Shown here one piece after another: positions 18,111 to 27,722 of a stretch of DNA of 64,000 nucleotides. The DNA comes from Mucilaginibacter hurinus (GTDB lineage: Bacteria > Bacteroidota > Bacteroidia > Sphingobacteriales > Sphingobacteriaceae). The position numbers were made by a program, and so were the translations under genes. The DNA lies in contig NZ_QGDC01000006.1 in NCBI RefSeq assembly GCF_003324525.1, positions 243,833 to 307,832 of the forward strand. Reading direction: 5' to 3'. Position 1 is the first letter of the stretch; each line of letters begins with the position of its first letter. The notes under the pieces were generated by a model. That model saw only the letters and a program-made list of their open reading frames with translations. It was not told the origin of the DNA and searched no databases.

Positions 18111-19289
18111 ATGAAAAGTTTTAAAGCCGATTACGTTTTTCCAATTTATGCCGATCCGATAAAGAATGGAATTGTGACCATTGATGATACTGGTAAAATA
18201 CTTTCAATAACTGACGACCCTTCTACACTAGCACCAGGTACTATACAAGAATTAAGCGGGATTATTTGCCCCGGCTTTATCAACACACATTGCCACCTTG
18301 AACTTTCATTTTACAAAGACAAGATAGCCCAGGGTGGTGGGCTAGTGAACTTCATAAAAGATTTGTTAACACTGCGTAAAGCCGGCGTGGCTACTGACGA
18401 TGAAATGGCCGAAGCAGCAGCCAACGCTGACCAGGAAATGTATGATAACGGTATTGTGGCAGTAGGTGATATTATAAATACGGCTATAACAAAAAAGGTA
18501 AAGCAACAAAGTAAACTCTATTACCATACTTTTGTTGAAGCACTGGGTTTTTTGCCTGAAAAAGCGACTGAAGTTTTCGAAACAGCATTAGAGTTGGTTG
18601 AACAGTTTAAGCCCATGCAGGTATCCCTTACCCCACACGCGCCTTATACTGTATCAAAAGAATTGTTCAAACTGATAAAAAAGCATAGCGACACAGGTAA
18701 AAATCTGATCAGCATACATAACCAGGAGTGCGAGGACGAAAATAAATTTTACCGTTACAAGCTTGGTGGTTTCAATGACCTGTATGAACATTTAGGCTTA
18801 AACATTGACTATTTTAAACCACAGGCGCGCAATTCACTCCAGTCTATTATTCCCTTATTAACCAATAACCAGGAAGTGCTGCTGGTACATAACACCTGCA
18901 CTAACTTAAAGGACATTTACTTTATAAAAAGATTTGACAGACGGATTCACTGGTGTTTTTGCCCTAATGCAAATATTTTTATTGAGAACCGGCTGCCGAA
19001 GATCAACTTATTTATTGACCAGGGCTTTAACATTACCCTGGGCACAGATAGCCTGGCATCAAATAATAAGTTATGTATATTAAGTGAGATGCGCGTGCTC
19101 CAGAAAAAATTTCCATCAATTGGTATAGAAACACTACTGAAGTGGGCTACGCAGAATGGCGCTGAATACTTAGGAATAAGCGATACAAAAGGTACGCTGG
19201 AGCCCGGTAAAAATCCTGGGCTTAACTTAATAAGCGGTTTAGACGACCTGCGGATAACCGCTGAAAGCACTGTTACAAGATTAGATTGA
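18111..19289 (+). CDS. Amidohydrolase family protein (MtaD/SsnA-like)
   Basis: 392 residues of the metal-dependent amidohydrolase superfamily. The first metal motif is His60-x-His62 in NTHCHLELSF, a further His lies in LTPHAPYTV, another in SIHNQE, and the catalytic Asp is in LGTDSLASNN. The C-terminal GAEYLGISDTKGTLEPGKNPGLNLI returns to the small beta-sandwich domain typical of the chlorohydrolase/deaminase branch. Enzymes of this branch deaminate S-adenosylhomocysteine, methylthioadenosine or guanine; the substrate here cannot be told from sequence alone. It is divergent from rlmN across a very AT-rich 143-base gap and is followed by acylphosphatase. Confidence 0.88.
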   Translation: MKSFKADYVFPIYADPIKNGIVTIDDTGKILSITDDPSTLAPGTIQELSGIICPGFINTHCHLELSFYKDKIAQGGGLVNFIKDLLTLRKAGVATDDEMAEAAANADQEMYDNGIVAVGDIINTAITKKVKQQSKLYYHTFVEALGFLPEKATEVFETALELVEQFKPMQVSLTPHAPYTVSKELFKLIKKHSDTGKNLISIHNQECEDENKFYRYKLGGFNDLYEHLGLNIDYFKPQARNSLQSIIPLLTNNQEVLLVHNTCTNLKDIYFIKRFDRRIHWCFCPNANIFIENRLPKINLFIDQGFNITLGTDSLASNNKLCILSEMRVLQKKFPSIGIETLLKWATQNGAEYLGISDTKGTLEPGKNPGLNLISGLDDLRITAESTVTRLD

Positions 19290-19328
19290 TGGTAAAGTTA
19301 TCGACACATCGGGCTATGAAACTTAAAA

Positions 19329-19616
19329 ATGATTAAGCATCTCAACATAACCGTCTCAGGTAAAGTACAGGGCGTTTTCTTTCGCGCAGCTACTAAAGCT
19401 GTAGCCGACCAGCTCGGTGTTAAAGGGTATGTTAAAAATTTGAAGGATGGTACTGTTTATATAGAAGCCGAAGCACAGCCTACTGAACTTGACATGTTTT
19501 TAGACTGGTGCGCCGAAGGCCCCGAGAATGCCAACGTAACAGGTGTTGAAAGTAATGAGGGCGAATTAAAAAACTATCGTAATTTTGAGGTTATGAAAAA
19601 GAACCTGTTGTGGTAA
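19329..19616 (+). CDS. Acylphosphatase
   Basis: 95 residues, the normal size. The family signature is complete: GKVQGVFFRAATKAVADQLG contains catalytic Arg19 and GYVKNLKDGTV contains Asn37. The enzyme hydrolyses carboxyl-phosphate bonds such as those of acetyl phosphate or 1,3-bisphosphoglycerate in the cytoplasm; its physiological role in bacteria is unclear. It lies 39 bases downstream of the amidohydrolase and 31 bases before a flippase gene, in the same direction. Confidence 0.95.
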   Translation: MIKHLNITVSGKVQGVFFRAATKAVADQLGVKGYVKNLKDGTVYIEAEAQPTELDMFLDWCAEGPENANVTGVESNEGELKNYRNFEVMKKNLLW

Positions 19617-19647
19617 CCGGTTTACAATAATCTGCATTAAAATCCCA

Positions 19648-21150
19648 TTGTCAACCGCTAAAAAATTTGCAGGACAAACCGCTATTTACGGTTTAAGCAC
19701 TGTGGCCACGCGCGTGCTTAGCTTTATACTTACTCCTATATATACCGGCGTTTTTAGCGCTAATGTTTACGGTATATTCAGCACTATGTTTAGTTGGGCC
19801 TCCATGCTTAATCCTGTATTGGCTTTTGGGATGGAAACCACTTTTTTCAGGTATCTAAATAAAAGGCCAGACCAGAAAGAAACGGTTTATAACAACACAT
19901 TTGGTACAATCATTACCTTATGTTTGCTTTTTTTGGTGATAAGTATACCGCTTATCAGTCAGATAGCTGAGGCGATTAGCATTGATAAAAGCACCTGGCA
20001 TAAAGATTTTGTGTTGTATGTTAAACTGTTTATAGCAATAGTAGTAACAGATGCATTGTGTGTGGTGCCGTTTGCACGTATACGTGGCGAGGGGCGTCCC
20101 GGCAGATACGGGCTTATAAAATTTCTGAATATCATTGTTTTTATCGGGCTTAATTTAACCTTCTTATACTTGTTCCCGCTTATTGTTAAGAATGATATGC
20201 CGGGTGCTGCATGGTTAAAAAGCTGGTATAACGGAGTGTGGCTTGGTTATGTATTCATTTCAAATTTAGTTGCCAGTTTGTTAACACTGCTCGTTTTGTT
20301 GCCGGAAGTTTTAAAGCTAAAATTTAAATTCAACTGGCCATTAATGAAAGAGATGCTGCAGTACAGCTGGCCTATATTGGTAGGCAACATATCATTCATT
20401 ATTAATGAGAACCTTGATAAGCTCTTATTGGGTAAATTGTTGCCTGACGACGTAAGCGGTCGCGAAGTGGGTATTTACTCTGCCAATGCTCGCCTGGCTA
20501 TTTTCCTTAACATTTTTATCCAGGCATTTCGCTTAGGTGCCGAGCCCTTCTTTTTTAGCCACGCAGCCAATAAAAACTCAGGCCACACCTATGCACGTAT
20601 CATGAATATTTTTGTGATCAGTATGTGTATTATATTCATCGGGCTGGTGGCCAATATCGAAATTTTGAAATTTTTCATCAACGGAAAAAATAACTTCGAG
20701 AAACAGCAATATTGGTCGGGTTTAGGTATTGTACCGGTATTGTTGTTTGGTTACCTTAATCTGGGTATTTATATCAACCTGTCGGTATGGTACAAACTGT
20801 CAGACCAAACCCGCTATGGCCTTTACATTTCAGGTATTGGGGCATTAGCAACCGTAATTCTTAACTTAATATTCATCCCCAAATACAGTTATGTGGCATC
20901 AGCGTGGATATCTTTAACAGCATATACTATTATGGCTGTGCTGTCATACATATGGGGGCAGAAGAATTATGCTATACCTTATAACCTCCGTAAAAATCTC
21001 ATCTATATATTTACCTCAGTAGTAGTGGTATATATCTCTTTTATACTATTTAAACGCAATATATATATAGGCAACGGATTGTTATTGGCTTATGTAGCCG
21101 CTGCATTTTATTTTGAGCGTAAAGAATTATTAAGCATATTTAAAAGATGA
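19648..21150 (+). CDS. Polysaccharide/lipid-linked oligosaccharide flippase (Wzx type)
   Basis: 500 residues with about 12-14 hydrophobic helices across the whole length, starting with TTG at 19648 (no ATG precedes the conserved [28 protein letters not shown] opening, which is typical of the MVF/Wzx fold). Such proteins flip undecaprenyl-linked sugar units across the inner membrane for capsule, O-antigen or exopolysaccharide assembly. The substrate is not predictable. Its TGA overlaps the ATG of dut by one base step (ATGA at 21147-21150), showing translational coupling. gmd elsewhere in the window also supports surface-polysaccharide synthesis, but they are 13 kb apart. Confidence 0.9.
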   Translation: MSTAKKFAGQTAIYGLSTVATRVLSFILTPIYTGVFSANVYGIFSTMFSWASMLNPVLAFGMETTFFRYLNKRPDQKETVYNNTFGTIITLCLLFLVISIPLISQIAEAISIDKSTWHKDFVLYVKLFIAIVVTDALCVVPFARIRGEGRPGRYGLIKFLNIIVFIGLNLTFLYLFPLIVKNDMPGAAWLKSWYNGVWLGYVFISNLVASLLTLLVLLPEVLKLKFKFNWPLMKEMLQYSWPILVGNISFIINENLDKLLLGKLLPDDVSGREVGIYSANARLAIFLNIFIQAFRLGAEPFFFSHAANKNSGHTYARIMNIFVISMCIIFIGLVANIEILKFFINGKNNFEKQQYWSGLGIVPVLLFGYLNLGIYINLSVWYKLSDQTRYGLYISGIGALATVILNLIFIPKYSYVASAWISLTAYTIMAVLSYIWGQKNYAIPYNLRKNLIYIFTSVVVVYISFILFKRNIYIGNGLLLAYVAAAFYFERKELLSIFKR

Positions 21151-21581
21151 TCATTAAAGTTATCAATAAGTCAAATAATGTGCTCCCGTCTTATGAAACT
21201 CTGCACGCGGCAGGGATGGATCTGCGGGCATACATTGATGCACCAATTACCCTGAAACCGCTTCAGCGTAAATTGATATCAACAGGATTATATATTGAAT
21301 TACCCGAAAATTTTGAGGCGCAGATACGGCCACGTAGCGGACTGGCGTTAAAACATGGTATAGGTATAGTTAACTCGCCGGGTACTATTGACGCGGATTA
21401 CCGGGGTGAAATAAAAGTACTGCTGGTTAATCTGTCTGACGAGGATTTTGTTGTAAATAACGGCGAAAGGATAGCCCAGATGATAATAGCTCGTCACGAA
21501 ACCGCACAATGGCAGGAAGTAGAAGTGCTCAGTGAAACTTCAAGGGGTACCGGGGGCTATGGCCATACCGGAAGAGGATAA
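21147..21581 (+). CDS. dut: Deoxyuridine 5'-triphosphate nucleotidohydrolase
   Basis: 144 residues, standard for the trimeric dUTPase. The five family motifs are present: [42 protein letters not shown] and the C-terminal arm [11 protein letters not shown] that closes over the nucleotide. It hydrolyses dUTP to dUMP and pyrophosphate, keeping uracil out of DNA and feeding thymidylate synthesis. The start overlaps the flippase stop, and the TPR gene begins 8 bases after its own stop, so it sits in the middle of an envelope-flavoured operon, a common arrangement in this phylum. Confidence 0.98.
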   Translation: MIIKVINKSNNVLPSYETLHAAGMDLRAYIDAPITLKPLQRKLISTGLYIELPENFEAQIRPRSGLALKHGIGIVNSPGTIDADYRGEIKVLLVNLSDEDFVVNNGERIAQMIIARHETAQWQEVEVLSETSRGTGGYGHTGRG

Positions 21582-21588
21582 AAAATAC

Positions 21589-23325
21589 ATGTTGTTCAGG
21601 TTAGTCATATTATTATTGGTATTGCCGACTGCGTTATTTGCCCAAAATAAAAAAGCGGCAAAAACCGGCGGTGTGATCATGGTGGTTGAAAAGCCGCTTA
21701 CACCAATGGATAGTATACTGACGCGTCAGCTTTATTTCTCGGGCCTGCGCGAAAAAACTATTGAAAATTTTACCCTTGCTGCTGAGTTATTTAACAGGGT
21801 ATTGCAGATAGATCCCGCCAATCATGCCGCTATGTTTGAGCTGGCAGTATTAAAAAAGAATCAGAATAAAGAAAATGACGCCCGGCCGCTGCTTGAAAAA
21901 GCAGTAACCATAAATCCGGATAATGAATGGTACTGGGCTGCACTTGCAGACACATATCAGAAAATCAACAGTATTGCGCCATTAGAAAATGTTTATAATG
22001 AACTGCTAAGGCTTAACCCGCAAAGGCAGGAATATTACCTGGACAAAGCGAATGCATTATTCTTGGAAGGGCGCTATGATGATGCGTTGAAAGCTTATAG
22101 CCAGTTACAGCTTATTGCCGGTTTTACAGATGAGTTGCTGGCAGGCCGGCAAAAGATTTACTTAAAGCAGGGAAAATTAAATAAAGCCGCCGCCGATCTG
22201 CGCGAAATGATTGCTTCGAACCCGGCGGAGCTGCGTTATTATTTGCTGCTGGCAGAGCTGTACAATTCAAATGGTCTTAGCGTTGATGCCTTAGCTGTCT
22301 TGGAAACCGCCGGCAAACTTAACCCCGATAATGGCCTGCTGCACCTGGCGCTTGCAGATATCTATCGCGAACAAAAGAATGCAGATAACAGCTTTAAGGA
22401 GTTGCGCTTTGCTTTTGCCAGCCCCGAAATTGACGTTAATCAAAAGATAAGAATAATATTGGGGTATTTGCCCAAGTTTTCTGATCCGGCAGCCAAAGCC
22501 AGCGCGCTCGAATTGAGCGCAATACTTTCAAAAACACATCCGGATGATTCAAAGGCCCAGGCTCTATATGGAGATATGCTGGTGCAGAACGAGAAGTATT
22601 CCGAAGCAAAGCCTGCCTTTAAAAAAGCCATAGCGCTGGCTAAGGATAATTATTCGGCTTTTGAGCAGTTAGTAAGGCTGCATTTATCAGAAGGCAATAC
22701 CGATGAAGCTATTAAAGATGGTGAAGAGGCTTTAACATATTTCCCTAACCAGGCATGGCTTAATTACCTGGTGGGAGCGGCTTATCTGCAACGAAAAGAA
22801 TACAAGCGTGCTATCGGCTATTTAAATAATGCTGTATCGCTTGAAGGGGAGGATAAAAATTTGCTGTCATACGTGTATTCAGCCCTGGGCGATGCGTATC
22901 ATTCCCTTAATGACGACAAGGCCTCAGACACTGCGTATGATAAAGCTTTGGCCAATAACCCCAATAGTGCGTACACTTTAAACAATTATGCGTACTATTT
23001 ATCGTTAAGAGGTGAACGATTGGAACAGGCTGCTGTAATGTCAAAAAAGTCAAACGAGTTACAGCCAAACACCGCATCATTTGAGGATACTTATGCCTGG
23101 ATATTGTTTAAGCAAAAGAAGTATGCTGAAGCGCGTAGCTGGATAGAGAAAGCTATTTTGCACGACAAGACAAATAGTGCGGTGCAAATAGAACATTATG
23201 GCGATATTATGTTTTATTTAGGTGATACAGAGGCGGCCTTGCAAAACTGGAAAAAAGCCAAACAAAATGGCAGCGATTCGCCTGTTTTAGAACGTAAAAT
23301 AAATGAAAAGAAATATTTTGAATAA
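21589..23325 (+). CDS. Tetratricopeptide repeat exported protein
   Basis: 578 residues from ATG 21589, where a signal peptide begins (MLFRLVILLLVLPTALFAQ); an earlier in-frame GTG at 21532 lies inside dut and is not needed. The body is a continuous superhelix of TPR units of 34 residues, for example EKAVTINPDNEWYWAALADTYQ, KAIALAKDNYSAFEQLVRLH and NNAVSLEGEDKNLLSYVYSALGDAYHSL. TPR arrays are protein-interaction scaffolds; in this position it may act in outer-membrane or cell-wall assembly with the DUF4292 and EnvC-like genes downstream. Its last 23 bases overlap the DUF4292 gene. Confidence 0.9.
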   Translation: MLFRLVILLLVLPTALFAQNKKAAKTGGVIMVVEKPLTPMDSILTRQLYFSGLREKTIENFTLAAELFNRVLQIDPANHAAMFELAVLKKNQNKENDARPLLEKAVTINPDNEWYWAALADTYQKINSIAPLENVYNELLRLNPQRQEYYLDKANALFLEGRYDDALKAYSQLQLIAGFTDELLAGRQKIYLKQGKLNKAAADLREMIASNPAELRYYLLLAELYNSNGLSVDALAVLETAGKLNPDNGLLHLALADIYREQKNADNSFKELRFAFASPEIDVNQKIRIILGYLPKFSDPAAKASALELSAILSKTHPDDSKAQALYGDMLVQNEKYSEAKPAFKKAIALAKDNYSAFEQLVRLHLSEGNTDEAIKDGEEALTYFPNQAWLNYLVGAAYLQRKEYKRAIGYLNNAVSLEGEDKNLLSYVYSALGDAYHSLNDDKASDTAYDKALANNPNSAYTLNNYAYYLSLRGERLEQAAVMSKKSNELQPNTASFEDTYAWILFKQKKYAEARSWIEKAILHDKTNSAVQIEHYGDIMFYLGDTEAALQNWKKAKQNGSDSPVLERKINEKKYFE

Positions 23326-24094
23326 AATACTGGTTGCAATTTTCTGTTTAGCCATAATGGCAGGTTGTAAATCAAAAAAGCAACTGGTAAATCGTAATGT
23401 GCCTGCAGGTGTGAAGCCGGCTACAGAAGCAGCGGCAAAGTTGGCCGCTATAAGAGCTAAGCAGGTTTCGTTCAATACATTTTCAGCCAGGGCTAAAACC
23501 GACCTGGACATCAACGGTGATAAGAATGATTGCACCATGAACATCCGCATCAGCCGCGATAAAAAAATTTGGGTTTCTGTAACCGCACTTTTAGGAATTG
23601 AGATAGCGCGCGCGGTTATTACGCCGGATAGTATTATGGTGATCAATAAATTGCAGGGGATTTACACCCGCAAACCGTTTAGCTTTGTACATAAATTTAC
23701 CGGCCGCGAGATAGATTACGGTACGTTACAGGCACTATTGGTAGGCAACGCTATTCCTAAGTTATTGAATGACAGTACGGAGTTCCAGGCTATTAATCCC
23801 AATATGAACTTATCGGGTAAATTGGATAAATTGCTATATAAACTTATTGTAGGGCCGGATTTACGGGTAACCCAAACCAGTTTAGCCAATGCACAGGCGC
23901 GGCAGTCGCTCCAGGTAACTAACAAAACCTTTATATTAGTTGAGGGCAGGGCAGTCCCCTCTGAAATAGATATCGCTTCGGTTGTGAAAAGCCAAAAAAT
24001 ACAGGTTAATTTGCGGTACAATAAAGTAGAGTTTGACCGTCAACTGGATTATCCTTTCAGCATACCTGATAGTTATTCGCCGGCGGCTGATTAA
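23303..24094 (+). CDS. DUF4292 family lipoprotein
   Basis: 263 residues with a lipoprotein signal peptide and lipobox IMAGC at about residue 22. The rest matches DUF4292, a Bacteroidota family with a LolB/LolA-like beta-rich fold: FNTFSARAKTDLDINGDKND, KKIWVSVTALLGIEIARAVITPDSI and YGTLQALLVGNAIP are the recognisable blocks. Being lipid anchored and LolB-like it could bind lipid or lipoprotein at the outer membrane, which is inference. The start lies inside the TPR gene and the EnvC-like gene follows 15 bases after the stop, so the three form one operon. Confidence 0.87.
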   Translation: MKRNILNKILVAIFCLAIMAGCKSKKQLVNRNVPAGVKPATEAAAKLAAIRAKQVSFNTFSARAKTDLDINGDKNDCTMNIRISRDKKIWVSVTALLGIEIARAVITPDSIMVINKLQGIYTRKPFSFVHKFTGREIDYGTLQALLVGNAIPKLLNDSTEFQAINPNMNLSGKLDKLLYKLIVGPDLRVTQTSLANAQARQSLQVTNKTFILVEGRAVPSEIDIASVVKSQKIQVNLRYNKVEFDRQLDYPFSIPDSYSPAAD

Positions 24095-24109
24095 TTATAA
24101 ATTGATTTG

Positions 24110-25432
24110 ATGAGATTTTTAAAGCTATTTCTGCTATGTATAAGTGTATTTGCCGCTGCTGAAGGATTTGCTCAAAGCAGTGCCGAATTGAAAAGGAGGC
24201 GCGATAAACTTAGCGATGAACTGGAACAGCTGAACCGTGAGTACCAGAAAACAGCCAGCAGTAAAAAGGTCACAATAAGACAACTTAACATTCTTAAAGC
24301 AAAAATAAACCTGCGCGAAGAGAAGATAAACACCATAAACTCTGAAATCAGGAACCTGGATAGCCAGATATCTGAGAATACAAATTCTGTAAATAATTTG
24401 CAGGAACAGCTTGACAAGTTACGTAAAGAATATGCAGGCATGGTGCTGTTCGCCTATCATAACAAAAGTGCTTATAACAAGCTTATGTTTGTATTTGCAT
24501 CAAAAGATTTTAACCAGGCCTATAAACGTTTAAAGTATTTGCAGCAATTTGCAACTTACCGGCAGCGGCAGGCGGAATACATACAGGGCACGCAAAAAGA
24601 CCTGAATATCAAGATAGTACAACTTGATCGTACCAAACGCGAAAAGAGTACGCTTTTATCAGATGAAAAGAAAGAGCGGGAATCGCTGGGTAAAGAAAAG
24701 GATAACCAGGCACAGGTTGTTGTAAAATTATCAAAGCAGCAAGGGTATTTGAAACGTCAGCAGCGTGATCTGCAAAAAAAGATAGCTAAAACCAATCGCG
24801 AAATATCATCAGCCATTCGGAGGGAAATAGCCGAGGCAAGGCGAAAGGCTGAGGCAGAGGAGAGGGCAAGGCTGGCTGCGGCCGAAAAAGCAAGGGCAGC
24901 AGCGGCAGCGGCGGCCGAAAAATCGGACAAGCCTGCGCCATCCACGGGGCCAAAAACACCGGTGAAAACCACGGCGGCAAAAACGAACAGCGAAGTGCTT
25001 AACTCAACGCCTGAAGCCGCGCGGCTTTCAAACGACTTTTTGGGTAATCGCGGTAGTTTGCCCTGGCCGGTAGCGCAGGGGCACATCACGCAGGGCTTCG
25101 GCACTTATTATATCGATGGGATTAAAACGGAAAGCACCGGCGTTGATATAGCTACCGGTGCAGGAGCAACCGTGCGGGCAGTGTTTAGTGGTGAAGTTAG
25201 TAATGTAGCTAATGTAAGCGGTACATATCTTGTAATTATCAGGCATGGCGAGTACTTTACCGCGTACTCCAATTTGCGTTCGGTAAGTGTTTCAAAGGGG
25301 CAAAAGGTAGGCATCAAGCAAACCTTAGGTACGGTAGCAACAGATAGCGCAACCGGAGAAACTTCGGTGCATTTTGATCTTTATAAAGGGCAAAATCCTG
25401 TAAACCCCAAAATATGGCTTGCTCCTGATTGA
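24110..25432 (+). CDS. EnvC-like murein hydrolase activator with degenerate M23 domain
   Basis: 440 residues from ATG 24110. A signal peptide (to about residue 22) is followed by two long coiled coils (about 25-120 and 155-265), an Ala/Lys-rich linker and a C-terminal M23/LytM domain at about 325-435. The metal site of active M23 enzymes (HxxxD and HxH) is not intact: the first His is replaced in ESTGVDIATG, and the HxH becomes SVH in TSVHFDLYKG; YSNL stands where YAHL is usual. Coiled coil plus inactive LytM is the plan of E. coli EnvC, which activates cell-wall amidases at division. Operon with the TPR and DUF4292 genes. No amidase gene is seen in the window. Confidence 0.87.
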   Translation: MRFLKLFLLCISVFAAAEGFAQSSAELKRRRDKLSDELEQLNREYQKTASSKKVTIRQLNILKAKINLREEKINTINSEIRNLDSQISENTNSVNNLQEQLDKLRKEYAGMVLFAYHNKSAYNKLMFVFASKDFNQAYKRLKYLQQFATYRQRQAEYIQGTQKDLNIKIVQLDRTKREKSTLLSDEKKERESLGKEKDNQAQVVVKLSKQQGYLKRQQRDLQKKIAKTNREISSAIRREIAEARRKAEAEERARLAAAEKARAAAAAAAEKSDKPAPSTGPKTPVKTTAAKTNSEVLNSTPEAARLSNDFLGNRGSLPWPVAQGHITQGFGTYYIDGIKTESTGVDIATGAGATVRAVFSGEVSNVANVSGTYLVIIRHGEYFTAYSNLRSVSVSKGQKVGIKQTLGTVATDSATGETSVHFDLYKGQNPVNPKIWLAPD

Positions 25433-25461
25433 TAAAAAAAACTATATAATATAGTAATACG

Positions 25462-25469
25462 TATATTTG
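25462..25469 (+). promoter_or_regulatory. -7 element TATATTTG upstream of the first tatA
   Basis: TATATTTG matches the TAnnTTTG consensus and lies 17 bases before the ATG at 25487. A TTG at the ideal -33 spacing is not present, so strength is uncertain. Confidence 0.5.
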
Positions 25470-25486
25470 TACGTTAATATAAGGTA

Positions 25487-25912
25487 ATGGCGGGTACTGT
25501 TTATTTATTCATGAATATCGGCACGGGCGAATTAATGCTGATATTGTTTGTTGCACTGTTGTTATTTGGTGGCGATAAGCTACCAGGCATAGCACGCACT
25601 GTCGGCCGCGGAATCCGCGATTTTAAAAACGCGTCAGAAGATGTTAAGCGCGAGATAAACAACCAGATAAACAGTTTCGACGAAAAGCGGGAGAGAAAGA
25701 ATACTCCGGCCCTTACAGCCGAAGATCACACAGCCAAAGCTCCGGACGAAAATGACGAAGAGCGAAATGAGCACCCCGATATTACTGAAAACTTAAATGC
25801 CAGCAACCACGTAGATAGTACTGACGTTGCTGTTAGCAATGACACCGAACAGCAGGAGGCGAATAAGCCTGATTTTACAAAACCTGCCAATACTGTTGAG
25901 TATAAAGGATAA
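25487..25912 (+). CDS. tatA: Twin-arginine translocase subunit, TatA/TatB type (long)
   Basis: 141 residues. The N-terminal membrane helix and hinge (IGTGELMLILFVALLLFGGDKLPGIAR) and the amphipathic helix GRGIRDFKNASEDVKREINN match TatA/TatB. The acidic, low-complexity C-terminal tail is longer than in most TatA and resembles TatB. The protein would take part in export of folded proteins with twin-arginine signals. A shorter start at ATG 25511 is possible. A second, short TatA gene follows after 39 bases; no tatC is visible in the window. Confidence 0.88.
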   Translation: MAGTVYLFMNIGTGELMLILFVALLLFGGDKLPGIARTVGRGIRDFKNASEDVKREINNQINSFDEKRERKNTPALTAEDHTAKAPDENDEERNEHPDITENLNASNHVDSTDVAVSNDTEQQEANKPDFTKPANTVEYKG

Positions 25913-25951
25913 TTGAGTACATTATTAAATAGAACATAAAAAACTACGATC

Positions 25952-26140
25952 ATGGGATTAGGCGCACCAGAAATTATTCTGATCATTCTTGCAATTTTAT
26001 TATTATTCGGCGGTAAAAAAATCCCTGAATTAATGAGAGGATTAGGCAAGGGCGTTAAGGAATTTAAAGATGCCAGTAACGAGTCGCCAGACAACGTTAC
26101 CACGGTACATACTGACGATAAAACAAAGGCTAATTCATAA
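25952..26140 (+). CDS. tatA: Twin-arginine translocase subunit TatA (short)
   Basis: 62 residues, typical minimal Tat[31 protein letters not shown] is the membrane helix, FGGKKIPEL hinge and start of the amphipathic helix, followed by a short polar tail. It oligomerises to form the translocation pore with TatC. It is the second TatA-type gene in tandem, and a terminator hairpin at 26179-26226 closes this two-gene unit. Confidence 0.93.
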   Translation: MGLGAPEIILIILAILLLFGGKKIPELMRGLGKGVKEFKDASNESPDNVTTVHTDDKTKANS

Positions 26141-26178
26141 TAATTAGCTTGGCCGCTACAAGCGGTAACATTGTGTAA

Positions 26179-26226
26179 AACTTGTCGGTTGACGATTTTT
26201 TATTCGTCAACGGATAAGTTTTTTTA
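26179..26226 (+). terminator. Terminator after tandem tatA genes
   Basis: Arms 26179-26195 (AACTTGTCGGTTGACGA) and 26204-26220 are complementary over 17 bases with two mismatches around an 8-base loop; the arms end in a T-rich run. It lies 10 bases before the gatA start, so gatA has to be transcribed from within or just after it, or by read-through. Confidence 0.85.
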
Positions 26227-26236
26227 TTTTAGCCGC

Positions 26237-27658
26237 ATGGCTAAATTTTATTCCTCTTTAACTGAAATCAAGAGTAAGTTAGATAGCGGAGCCGAAACAG
26301 TTGAAAAATTGGTTGCGGGGTATCTTCATCAAATAAAGGCTAACGGGCATCTTAACGTTTTTAACGAGGTATTTGATGAGGAAGCCAGGATGCGTGCTGC
26401 TGAGGTTGATTCGCGCATTAAACAGGGTACAGCCGGTAAACTTGCCGGTATGGTTGTTGCCATAAAAGACAATATTTGTTATAAAGGCCATAAGGTTTCT
26501 GCTTCATCAAAAATACTTTCTGATTTTACTTCTATCTACTCATCAACCGTAGTTGAGCGCTTGCTTGCGGAAGATGCTGTAATAATAGGCCGCTGCAATT
26601 GCGACGAGTTTGCCATGGGCGCCTCCAATGAGAGCTCTTATTTTGGGCCGGTAAAAAATTACGCAGATAATACAAGGGTTTCCGGCGGTTCATCAGGCGG
26701 ATCGGCGGTAGCTGTGCAGGCAGGCATGTGCCATGCTGCAATTGGCACTGATACGGGCGGCTCTGTACGGCAGCCAGCATCGTTTTGCGGTGTAATCGGG
26801 TTTAAGCCCACATACGGCCGTATATCACGGCACGGTATAATTGCCTACGCATCTTCGTTTGACCAGGTAGGTCCTATTACACGCTCGGTAGAAGATGCCG
26901 CATTACTATATGGTATTATGGCTGGCACCGATGATTATGACAGTACTCTCTCCGGTGAGCCGGTAAATATGAAACCTGTACTGGCCGACAACTCAAAAAA
27001 GCGGATAGCTTACTTGCAGGAATCAATTTCGAGCCCCGGGGTTGATGCCGAAGTTAAAACATCGTTGATTGATTATATCGAAAAATTGCGCAGGGACGGC
27101 CACACGGTTGAACCGGTAACCTCAGAGTACCTGGATTACCTGGTACCCGCTTATTATATACTTGCAACTGCCGAAGCTTCCTCAAACCTGGCGCGGTATG
27201 ATGGTGTTCATTACGGGTACAGAAGCGCGGAAGCAACAGATCTCACATCTACTTACAAAAAATCACGTTCCGAAGGCTTCGGCAAAGAAGTAAAGAGACG
27301 TATAATGCTCGGTACTTTTGTATTAAGTTCGGGGTACTACGATGCCTATTATGCCAAAGCGCAAAAGGTGCGCCGGCTGATACAGGAGCGTACCAAAACA
27401 ATACTGAACGAGTACGATTTTTTGCTGTTGCCTACTGCGCCGGAACCGGCTTATGAAATAGGAAAAGGCGAAACTGATCCTGTACGGTCATATCTTGCAG
27501 ATATATTTACCGTGCAGGCCTCGCTTGCAGGCGTGCCGGCAATTTCTTTACCGGTAGGCAATAATAGTAAAGGTTTACCGTTAGGTTTACAATTGTTATC
27601 AAAACATTTTTCAGAACAGGAACTGTTGAATTTTTCTGAATATTTCCTGAAACTATAA
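26237..27658 (+). CDS. gatA: Asp-tRNA(Asn)/Glu-tRNA(Gln) amidotransferase subunit A
   Basis: 473 residues from ATG 26237; the frame is open upstream across the terminator but family sequence starts at MAKFYSSLTEIKSKL. The amidase signature is complete: Lys in VVAIKDNICYKG, the Gly/Ser loop GGSSGGSAVAVQAG, and the nucleophile Ser in GTDTGGSVRQPASFCG, giving the Ser-cisSer-Lys triad. GatA releases ammonia from glutamine and passes it to GatB, which amidates misacylated Glu-tRNA(Gln) or Asp-tRNA(Asn). gatB and gatC are not in the window, as is common in this phylum where the three are scattered. Confidence 0.96.
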   Translation: MAKFYSSLTEIKSKLDSGAETVEKLVAGYLHQIKANGHLNVFNEVFDEEARMRAAEVDSRIKQGTAGKLAGMVVAIKDNICYKGHKVSASSKILSDFTSIYSSTVVERLLAEDAVIIGRCNCDEFAMGASNESSYFGPVKNYADNTRVSGGSSGGSAVAVQAGMCHAAIGTDTGGSVRQPASFCGVIGFKPTYGRISRHGIIAYASSFDQVGPITRSVEDAALLYGIMAGTDDYDSTLSGEPVNMKPVLADNSKKRIAYLQESISSPGVDAEVKTSLIDYIEKLRRDGHTVEPVTSEYLDYLVPAYYILATAEASSNLARYDGVHYGYRSAEATDLTSTYKKSRSEGFGKEVKRRIMLGTFVLSSGYYDAYYAKAQKVRRLIQERTKTILNEYDFLLLPTAPEPAYEIGKGETDPVRSYLADIFTVQASLAGVPAISLPVGNNSKGLPLGLQLLSKHFSEQELLNFSEYFLKL

Positions 27659-27722
27659 ATTTTTAATACTTTAGTAAAATACGAACCAACTTGGTTAATT
27701 CTTTCGTATAAATCCCTAAGGA

